A stretch of DNA of 64,000 bases from Meghimatium bilineatum (lineage: Eukaryota > Mollusca > Gastropoda > Stylommatophora > Philomycidae). Shown piece after piece: positions 48,501-59,800 of this stretch. The DNA lies in NCBI GenBank assembly GCA_034231615.1, contig CM067316.1, forward strand, positions 66,844,853-66,908,852, read 5' to 3'. The position numbers and the translations under genes are program-made. The notes under the pieces are model-generated. The model searched no databases. It saw nothing but the letters and a program-made list of their open reading frames with translations, and was not told the DNA's origin. Position 1 is the stretch's first letter; the number at the start of each line of letters is the position of its first letter.

Positions 48501-51500
48501 ATTACATCAATAGAGAACATCACAATACATTACATTACAACAATAGATAAGTCACACGACATTACATGAGAGAGAGTTTTTGTATTTCTCTATTGTTGTG
48601 GTATGTTATGACTTCTCTAATGTGGAAATGACCACTTCTCACAAGCCTGTAATAACTTTGGTCTCACTATTAACACACAAAAAAAAGAAGTCATGCACCA
48701 ATCAACATCAAATAGCCAACGTACTGCTACTTCCATCATCATGAATCAGGGAAAACTACAGGTAGTCGACAATTTTACTTACCTTTGAAGCCCTCTCTCT
48801 TGGAATGTCAATATCAATGTGGAAATTAACAATAGACTGGCAAAAGCTAGTGTTGTATTTTGTAGATTACGCAACAATGTATTGGTATAAATAACCAAAT
48901 GGTCGGAGGGTGTCCGACAAAGTGGAGGGTGCAGCAGTAACCGAATGAACAAATAGTAAAGCAAAATGAATTAAACAGGTTACTAAAAACACTTACCTTG
49001 CCTATGAATAAAAATATATAAAAAAGTATATATAAAAAAACATACAATAAAACTAAACAGGACAATTCTCCATGTATCGGCTCAAATGGAACCTTTTTCA
49101 AGAGACAAAAAACAGTAAACACCACAAAAATAAACAAAATAGATCACTTAGATTTCATAAAGCCACATCTCCATGACGCAGGAATGGGAAAGCTTCTAGT
49201 AAAAGAGAAAATGTGTGCATTCATTATAAACAAACTGGAAAGTGGGAAATTAGAGGCAATATAGATGTGGTTGGGGTGTTTATAATGAATGCAAGAATAA
49301 TCTAAGAAAAAGACCCCTTTTGTCACTTTATCAGACAGGCAGGTTTTAAGAACATAGTCACAACAGGCAAGACTGAAGGGAACAGAGACAGATGGGGACA
49401 ACGTGAGAAAATATTAGTTTGACAACCTAGCTGGGCAAAAAGATGCCTGTGATCAAGTTGTCATTTTTTTTGCCTTGCTAGGTTGTCAAACTAATATTTT
49501 CTCACATCCCCATCTGTCTCTGTTCCCTTCAGTCTTGCCAGTCATCAATGAAACATCTTAAAATTGACGTAGGCTCTTGGGAGAGCCTCGCTCAGGATAG
49601 AACAGCATGGCGTTACAGCATTAGAACGGGAGCACTAGCAGGGGAAGAGACCAGGCAAGATACTGCAAGACAAGAGCGGGCACATAGAAAAGAAAAAAAC
49701 ATCTCAACGTCCCATAGACACCCTCTACAGTTGTCAATTCTGTAGAAGAACATTTTGTGCACGCATTGGACTTGTTAGTCACTTAAAAACATACTATTAA
49801 CATTATTTTTTATTACTTAGTGTTATTATTATTATGGTTGTTTTTGGTAATCGTTGATTACGGTTGAGTTGAGTTCAAGATGGCCGCTGTCTATTCTAAT
49901 AGGATAAAGTGCCGTGTTTATATTAAAATATTATAAGATATACAAAACTATTCACATTCTGAATTACACCTGGAGGAAGATATTTCTATATCACATCATA
50001 AGAGAAGTGTCTAAAGTGGATAAGTGCAGTAATAAGTTTACAAAGTGAATATGTAAACATCAGTGGAGAAGATAACAAGTATGGCCATGAACAGCTAGTG
50101 GCTAGCGAGGGGAATTTGGAAATCCCGAGTAAACTTACCACACAGCCCTTAACCTGTGACTGACATAGCACGTCAACAGGGGATACACAAAGTGCTCAAA
50201 AAGAAACTTAAATGGAGAGGAAGGCACATCACACGCAAAAGAGATCAGCAATAACAACAAAAATAGCAACCATCAACATCTGCAGCATTAAAGACAAGGA
50301 AGAACAACTCATAGAAGAAATGAGTAAGAGGAAAATAAAAATTTTAGGAATTGCAGACACAAGAACAAAAGGTAGAGGTGTGAAGAGGGCACACAACAAC
50401 TTTACAATTACACATTCAGGTGTAAACGAGAATGACAATGCGAAACATGGTGTAGGGTTTATAGTGGAAGAAAAAACTGCCAAAAACATTTTAGAAATAA
50501 GCTATAAAATAGTAGAGAAAAGACTGAGACCTGTAATAGAACAACAACTTAGCAATACACAAATGGGTTTTAGAAGAAACAGAGGATGTACTGATGCAAT
50601 ATTTATTCTGAAACAGTTGGCAGAGAAGTCAATAGAATACAACCAAAATTTATACATATCCTTCATAGATCAAGAGAAAGTATTTGACAGAGTAAACAGA
50701 GAAAAACTATGGGAAACATAAAAAATTTATGGAGTATGCCAACATTTAATTAACGTTTGTAGAAGTCTCTATAATAACAGCAGTTGCACTATAAGAACAG
50801 CTGCAGGCTACACATAGGACTTTGTGATTAGCACAGGAGTAAAGCAGGGATGTGTATTATCCCCACTACTTTTTATTACATACATGGACCATATAAACAA
50901 AACAGCAAATTCTAATGAAGCAAATGAACTGCTTTTTGCAGATGACCAGGTTTTATTCCACAACAGCATTAAAAACCTGCAGGACCACCTAAACACAACA
51001 GGCAAGCAATTTGGAATGAAAATCAACATAGACAAAACAGAAGTAATGAATATTGCAAGAGAAAAGGAGAACATCAACATACAGATAAATAATAAACAAC
51101 TAAAACAAGTAGATGAATTCAAATATCTGGGCAGCACATTGAGATATGACAACAAACAAGAAGCAGAAATAAACGCAAGATGTAATAAGGCTTGTCAGAT
51201 CATTGGTCAATTAACACCTTTACTAAGAAACAAAGATATTACACTAGAAACAAAGAAAGCGCTTTTCAACACCATTTTCTTACCAACATTGTGTTATCAG
51301 TGTCAAACTTGGACATTAGATTCTAGAACAATACATAAGATTAACACCACTGAAATGAAATGTGTGAGAAGTATGATTGGAGTTAGCTTGAGAGACAAAA
51401 TCAGGAATGAAGCACTAAGGAAACAATTAGGGATCAAACCAACAATAGAATACATACAGAAACAACAAGTTAAATGGTACGGCCACATAACCAGACAGAA

Positions 51501-53828
51501 AGAGCAAAGTATTATCAAAAAAAACACTTAACAAACGATACGAAAACAGACCTATTGGACGCCCTCGTAAAAGGTGGATAGATAGTGTATTAGAGACACT
51601 TGGAAATATAACAGCAGAGGAGGCAAATAGAAGGGAAAAAGACCGTACACTCACTCTCCCCTCAAAACCGAAAGGTACATGAGGACAGAAAGAAAGAAGT
51701 TGATTACGGTTGCAGACGAACATTAATGTTGAAATTTGATGTGTTGTGACTTCTCTATTGTTTTAATGTTGTTATCTATTGATGAAAAGTAATGTCTTTC
51801 TCTCCCTCCCTTGTGTGTGTCTAAAGTTCGTTCATAAATAGTTGTCCGCTGATATTGACTATTTTCTCCGTAATTACTGAGCGTATAGAGTTCATATTTT
51901 GCATGAGTGCATCATTTAATAACCACGTTACAGATTTATGATTTTTATTTATTATCTAGATTGAACGGAATTATCGCAGCAGTCGCTACGAATATCATTT
52001 TTAGGGTAGCAATATTTTTCTGTTGATAGTTATAAAAGTAGATGGCAGCACATATTATCATATATTTTGTTAATGAGGATAAATGAGTATTATTTGTTTA
52101 TTGTTGTTGTTTGCTTTCCAATTATTCATTGGCTGTTAGGCAAAGTGTGAATGTACTAGCCAATTAAAAGCACGATGAAATACAAAGACGTCATCTTTGT
52201 TTAAATTACATTGCTGTGAAATGTCTTTAGTGAGCATCTTCATGCATCAAATAGCACGATCTTAGAATGTAAATTAATATTTACATGTGTGCTACATTAA
52301 GTAAGCATTTTTTTAAAAAAATAGATTTCATAGTTGATTATATTAAAATAATAGCAGAACATCATTTTCCTCAAAGGTGTATTTCATATTTGACTTATTT
52401 TTATTGTGATGTCTTCAACGTATCATGTTTTTGTAAATAATTACAGGTTATCATAAAGCAGCATTTACAACTATATTATAGCCATGTCTTTGAATGTTAA
52501 ATTCATTACACTGAAAAGTATAACTATGAGATTGTACAAATATTTTTCACAAGAAGTGAGATGCAGTACACTATTTCATAGTAATTCTAAGTCCTCAAAA
52601 AGATAACAACATGCCATGGGTATAAACTACAAAACACAATCAAGGTGATTATGCAAAGATAACTATAATATTTTAAAAAAAATAGAAACATGAGGAAGAA
52701 AAAATTTAGATAATTTTGATGAATAAATTATTAAAAGAGCAATTCATAGACTTTTAGATGGCAAAGAAGCAATGACAAAAATATTGAAAATGTGTCTTGA
52801 AAAGAACAATGACATTCACATTTCTAAAACTAAATTATGGAAATCAGTAAGGGGTGCTGAATTTACATTTCGCAAATATACATGTAGCATAAGCATCATT
52901 TGTGAGAAAACCACATTTAGTTACTATGAGAAGTAAATATTTGAGACCAATTACTTTTGGTTGACAAATCATTCAACCAACTACAACTATTGATCTTTAC
53001 GATTCATCTGATTATGAATAAAACAATAAGGGAAGCATTTTTTAAAACGTTAAATGATATTATAAACAACAACAACACAGAAGAAAACCTTTTTGCATTA
53101 CAAGATTTTAACGCACACTTGGGACCAGAAAGATTGGGAATAGAAGAATACATTGTACCGTTTGAAGACAAAATAAACAATAATACAATTATATACACGT
53201 TTAACTGTTAAATGTATATATCGCTACATATAATCTCACTGCAACGAAAGAAAAATATTTCATTCGGAATACTTCATTTTTACCCATGCTACAACAAATG
53301 AATGATACACCTATACCAGCAATTACTGTAAAATTTCTTTTCCACATAAAATAAAATCATTACTACCTTTAAAAACGACATTTGAAGCGACTGCTGCGAT
53401 ACATCCGTTCAATCTATAAATAATAAATCTGTAAAGTGGTTATGAAATAATGCACCCACGCAAAATATGAAGCCTATATTTTCAGTAATTACGGGAAAGA
53501 CAGTGAGTTTTATTAAGGAGACAGAATTACAGATATAGACATGTTTCAAGTGAACGAAAGAAGAAGAAGAAGTAATTACGGGGAATATAGACAATATCGG
53601 TGGACAACTATATATGAACGCACTATAGTTGGTATACTTGAAGGGATATGTAAGACTGCTCTTACTCATGTCCTTATCTTCAGACTAGAATTAGTCACTG
53701 AAAATGATTTACAGTTTCACTTTCTGTTGCTATACCTCTTGTGCTTCAGACTTTTGTTACTTACTAATATTTACAAAGTTTATAATTGTCTAATTTTTAT
53801 ATATATATATATATCAGAAAATCTTCTG

Positions 53829-53860
<32 letters not shown>

Positions 53861-56800
53861 TATATATATATATTTTCAGTTATTTTAAATTATGTTGCCG
53901 TCAAAAAAATGGTAGAATATAAACATGGTGATATTAGCAAAATGGAAACTTGAAGGAATATCTAAAAGAAAACTTACCAAGTAATATTTGCGCCTGAGTG
54001 TAGACATGTGGAGAAGTGATGTGTTCTTAGAGCGAATGTTTCTCAGTACCCTGAAGACTAGGTAACACAGAAATACAAAGTACAGGCAGGCAGCTATGGC
54101 TGCAACAATAATGAAAGCAAACTGGGTCATATTTAAGGACAATATGATCATATGAATACAATAATGATAATATACAATAAAATATTTGTCTTGAGCAAAA
54201 TCACAAATGACTGGGTCATTTTTTCTGTGGTACATTTCATTCTGACTATCGAAGATCTCCCTCATGCTCAATATCTCTTGATTGCGCAAGTACAAATAGT
54301 ATTCTAGACATGGAAGGGACACTTCTGGGTCCACATGGACATTTAATGTCACTATATCTAACCCTAACCTTGGAGGGAAACCTGTTGTTGTATGTTAGCT
54401 GACCTACATCTTAAGTCTTTCCCTGTAAATGTAAAAATGTGATATTGTTTACTTCTGCAGTAACCAGAATACAATGAATCTTGTCCTGATAGTCAGGTTT
54501 CTGCAGGGTGTGCTACAAAAATGTAACCGAGATCAAATAAAATACCACACTAATTCACACTATCATTGAACATATGCAAACATTACGGGGCGGATCTTAT
54601 GCAGGTCTGGATCGGATGTCCTGCCTACAGTCAATGGATGTTGATGTGCATTCATCACCTCTTACATCCAGGTGCAACTTTCTACATAGCAACCTTCACG
54701 CTGGTGACCTGTTTTCACAAAGTTTGCTATGGGGGTGACCGAGTACCTGGTGGGAACCCGGGTCCCTCCTTTTTTCTCTCTTCTTACGCACCAATGTTCT
54801 TGTCAAATTCTGACGTCCTCACCTGGATCTTGAAAAGGTGATGAATCTATCCTACTTGAAGCAGATCCAGGCAGTACCTACCTAAATGTTATGTGTGTAT
54901 GTCCTTGTCCCCCCAATCATGGGTTATATGCTTGACTTGCCTCAGTGCCTTGCTTTTGTCTCCTGTAAAATGGCCCCCATGGATGAGGAAGAGATGTGAG
55001 CCAGCAGACATTGCACCTCTGCCTTCCTGTAACCATCCTCCAGGTAGCAGGGAATACCAGAGGTGCCACCACTGCTGATGGACACGTAAATCTGACACAC
55101 AAGTGATGAGCTGGTGGGCCCAGACGTAAATGGTCTGCTACACTGGAATGCTTCTCTTCGGGGATCAGAAATGCATCCATAGAATCCCGAAACAAAACCA
55201 TGCCTTTAAGACAGCAAACACTATACGAGCTCAGGTGTCGCTCGGTTACCAAGACCCGAACTGCTCCTCTTCACCTGGGGAGTGCAGTGTCAAGTATGCT
55301 ACCGGGAAAACTCACTACAACACAGGCACATTACACATCCTCCAACTAAACAGCGCAGGATTTAGAAACAAACAACTAGAACGGACCAAACTACTAGAGA
55401 ATCTTAAATTACAAGTCGCTTTGATACAAGCAACTTTACTATAAAAAAACTCCCCCACTCATGTCACAGGGATACACAGCATATGTGTGTAAATGTTAGA
55501 GGTGTCAGGAATTAATGACACTAATCCGGAATGACATACAAGCTGAGGTTTCCATTACAGAAACCGATGACAAGACAGACCTACAAGATGTGACAGAAGG
55601 GGATGTGAGGGATGGAAAACAGATAAAAAATAATTAATACCTATAAAAAAACAACTCACCTTTAACTAAAACTTGCCCAGACAACCAATATCAGAAGGAC
55701 AATCATCGTCCTTCTCAGGAGACATAAACAGTCGCTCATCTCTATGGGGTTATACAGATAAGAACCCAACAGGGGAATGGCAATAAAAAAGCTTATAGAC
55801 ACCTCCTCACTCATCCTACTACAGAACACTAATAACCCCCCCTCAACTCTACTGCATCAGACCAGCAGGCAAGAACAAGACCAGACCTCACTTTAGTATC
55901 ATCTGACATCCACTCACAGTGTTCTATCAGAGTCCTAGATGACATTGGAAACAACCACAGACCGATTCTCCTAGAAGTCTCTGGATCTGGAGAGCCAACA
56001 TATAACAAAATAAAGCTCACATGGAACTATAGAAAGGCAGATTAGGAAACTTTCAGAGACCTAGTACGGCACCAGTTCCAGAAAATCGACCTAACAGAGA
56101 ACTTCAACAAAGTCTACAATAAAATTGCTGCAACACTTCTCTCAGCTGCAACCAAAACTATCCTGAGAGGGTTCAGAAAAAAGTTCAAACCTTACTAGAA
56201 CATAGAATTGAAAACTGCTGTTGAAGATAGGAAAAAAGAAAGATGAAAGGTAGAGAAACATCCAACACCTGCCAATAAACAAAATTATAATAAACTCAGT
56301 CAAAGTAAAACTACTACCTAGCAAACAAGCAAAAAGAGAAAAGTTGAAGAAAAAATGTGAAAGTCTAGACATGCAGAAACATGGTGGAAAGGCCTGGCAA
56401 CTCCTGTCAAACCTGTCTGGAACCAAAAGAGCAAAAAACCCAACACGCATAACAGACAATGGTGAAAAGCTAACAAGGGAAACACAGAAAGCAGAAGCCT
56501 TCAACAACCATTTCACCCACATAAACAAAACAAAACGGCCCCGAAAGAACATTGACAATTCCATAAAGCACATCACGAAAATATTAGAAAGACAACAAAC
56601 CACGAATTGTGAGGTCTTTGAGAGTGACTTCACATTCTCAAAGCTAAAGTCAGCCCTAAAAAATGCAAGAAAGGAAAAGCAGCAGGCCCTGATAGAATTA
56701 CCAATGAGATGATCAACAATCTCTCAGACTATGAACTAACAACTATCCTTGAGCTCATCAATAAGATTTGGAGAGAAGGCAAGCTGACAGTAGCCTGGAG

Positions 56801-59800
56801 AAAAGCTAACATTATACCACTCCTAAAGGAGGACAAACATCCAAATGAAATTACAAGTTACCGACCAATATCCTCAAAAACATCTAACTTGGGCAAAGTC
56901 GCTGAAAGAATGATCAAGGAGAGGCTATAATGGTGGTTAGAGAGCTCCAAGATCATAAACACAAACCAGTCTGGCTTCAGAAAGAACAAACAAACAATTT
57001 ACCAGCTGATACGATTCACACAAGACGCATATCAAGGAGATGCATATCAAGAAAAGTGTATTGGCAACATTCAGCGACCTCAATCAAGCCTATGACAGAG
57101 TCTGGAGAACAGGATTATTCTTTAGAATGAAAAAAATGGGGATATCTGGGAAATTGTATAACTGGCTAAAAGGCTTCTTCCAAAACAGAAAAATTCAACC
57201 AACCTATAATGGGAGCTCATCAAAACAAAGAACTCTGGAAGGACTACCCCAGGGATCAGTGCTAAGTTGTACAATGTTCCTTATATACATAAACGATCTA
57301 CCAGATGTCATCACCTGTCAAAAAGCACTATTTGCTGATGACCTGGTTATCTGGACAAAAGGAACATACCCCAAAACCATCATTAATAACATCAACAAAA
57401 ACCTGACTACAATCTCTGCATATTGTGAACTGTGGAAGCTCGAGATGAACAGAGAAAAAAAGTTTACAGCCTGTTCAGTCTAAGCACCAAAGCAAAAGGG
57501 GAAGACATGGAAATCAAAACCGGCGGAATAAAAATAGCACACGAAAAATTCTCAAGATACCTCAGAGTTGAACTCGATCACAGGCTCACAATGGAGTGCT
57601 ACATAGAAAATCTGATTAAGAAAATGACCACTAGGATAAAACTCATAAAGCACCTCATGCAAATGAGGAGCTGATATGCATGCTTTGCACCAGTTATATA
57701 CTGGATACATCCAATCAGCAATTAACTATACCCTTCCTGTATAGGAAATAGCAAGCAAAAGCCTCCTACAAAGATTGGACAACGTCCAAAATAACGCACT
57801 GTGATTTATATGAGGTGCCATGAAAACCACCCCAACTGCTGCATGTGAATCTTTACTCAACAGAAGCTTCCACATGTTCATGCTACTAAAGTATTATGTC
57901 TTTGCTGCCTTACTGATTACAAAGGACATCTCCATTTCACCTGACAAAAATCATAGAGAAAAATTATGACTTTTTCTGTGCACAGGTTGTTGTTGTGGCA
58001 TAATGGGGGACTTATTTTCATCTTAATATATTCAGCTTCTATTGGGAGCCGCGTTAGCGCAGTGGTTAGCGCACTGGTTTCGCATATGAGTGGTCCTGGG
58101 TTCATTCCCCAGCTGAGGCGGAAATGTTTTCAGATCGCAACGGCTCCCAGGTCGACCCAGCCTTAAATGGGTACCGGTATAATCCGGGAAGTAAAGACTG
58201 CGAGGGAGAGGAGATGGCTACCGCCCTCATTTGCAGAGCCTGTGAAATGTGAGATCGCTAACATCTCACACCCCTACGGCATTAATAAATGCTATGGGTT
58301 ACTTTACTTTTTTTTATTCAGCTTCACTCATTCAGAGCAAAATCTACTAATCATGAATTTTGCACATTGAGTCAAAACATTTGGATTTCTTTATACAGTT
58401 AGGACTGGAAATAAATATAAAGTCACATTTTAATTCTTCATAGACTTAGAAACAAAAGATTACCAAAAATAGCAAATAGATTGTTAATATTTGTGTGTGT
58501 GTGTGTGTATGAAATATGCATGGTGATACATACTGCTACATCACTGTCCTGATCAAATCTGCAGATTTGGAAGGGGTGAGGAGGGGGGAAGGTCCCATTT
58601 AATATATCTGCTTCTTAACAATTTCCATTTCCTATATCTGTTGTTGAAATATTGATCTCAGTTTGACACCACTAAATGATTATCTTATTTTACAACTCAT
58701 TTTGTTAACATTGTGCATTAATTGATACATTTGTACTTTTAGCAACACAGTACACACAAATAGTGCCATCTTTCTGTTGGAACATCACATCTATGCATTC
58801 ATACACACTGGACACTGTGATTAGCATTAAGGATACAGCAGTTGCAGCGCCAACTGGGGATGACCAAATGCTGTAGAAGGGATTGACAAGTTGTCTGCCT
58901 CTGAAAGAAAACAAGTCATGGATTGAGAATCATTCCAATAGTGTGTATTAGTTATTATGGCAAGCACAGAATAGATTGTGAACAAGAGAGGGGAAATATT
59001 TAATTATGATGTATTTTAGTACAGCTAGTGATCTAGATTTTCAAAGTACTGTCAATATGGTTACAAAAAATAACGGGAGTAATTGTGACACTTTGCTAAT
59101 CTTACAGACTGTGTCTATAGTTTAATAAGCATATTTTCTGCATACAGCCAAATAACTGTGTCTGGAAAGATAGCAAAAAATGTTAACACTGTGACTTGCC
59201 ATGCATATTGCAAGAGGAGACTATAATTTTGTGGGTGGAGTTTACTCTCGTCCCTTAGGTCACAGTGCCCTAAAAGCATACTGAAGTTAGATGTAGGTAG
59301 AAAAGCACAGATGTCACAGCCATGCTGTAAACCATATCATATTACATTGTCTCCAGACTAAAAATTTCTGTCCATAACCACCAGGAATCTGAGAAAAAAA
59401 AACAATATTATTTTGATTTTCATCTCCTCAACTTATATGCCAATACTCACTTTTGATTTTCAGTTCATTTCAACTTATATGCCAGTACTCAAATTTGATT
59501 TTCATCTCCTCAATTTATATCACATTACACTTTTGATTTTCATCTCCTCAACTTATATGCCAATACTCCCTTTTGATTTTCATCTCAACGTATATGCCAA
59601 TACATTTTTGATTTTCATCTCAGTGATATCACAGTGATATGCACATGTTTTTTGTGTGTGAGCAGTGTTACAATAATCACAGTGATATGTACATGTTGTT
59701 CTTACTAGGTGACCAGTGTCACAATAAGAGCTATGATATGCACATGTTTTTCTTGTGTGTGACCAGTATTACGAGTAGAATCATTACTGTGATATGCCCA

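Noticed and set aside
51303..51723. Minus-strand frames opposite LINE-D
   Set aside because: Antisense shadows of the LINE-D coding strand.
53541..53888. 115-aa plus-strand frame
   Set aside because: It spans the right end of the inverted-repeat element and an (AT)n tract, so it is not a gene.
58050..58110. Possible tRNA gene
   Set aside because: Promoter boxes are present, but there is no cloverleaf or acceptor pairing, and a target duplication encloses a longer body, so it is a SINE.
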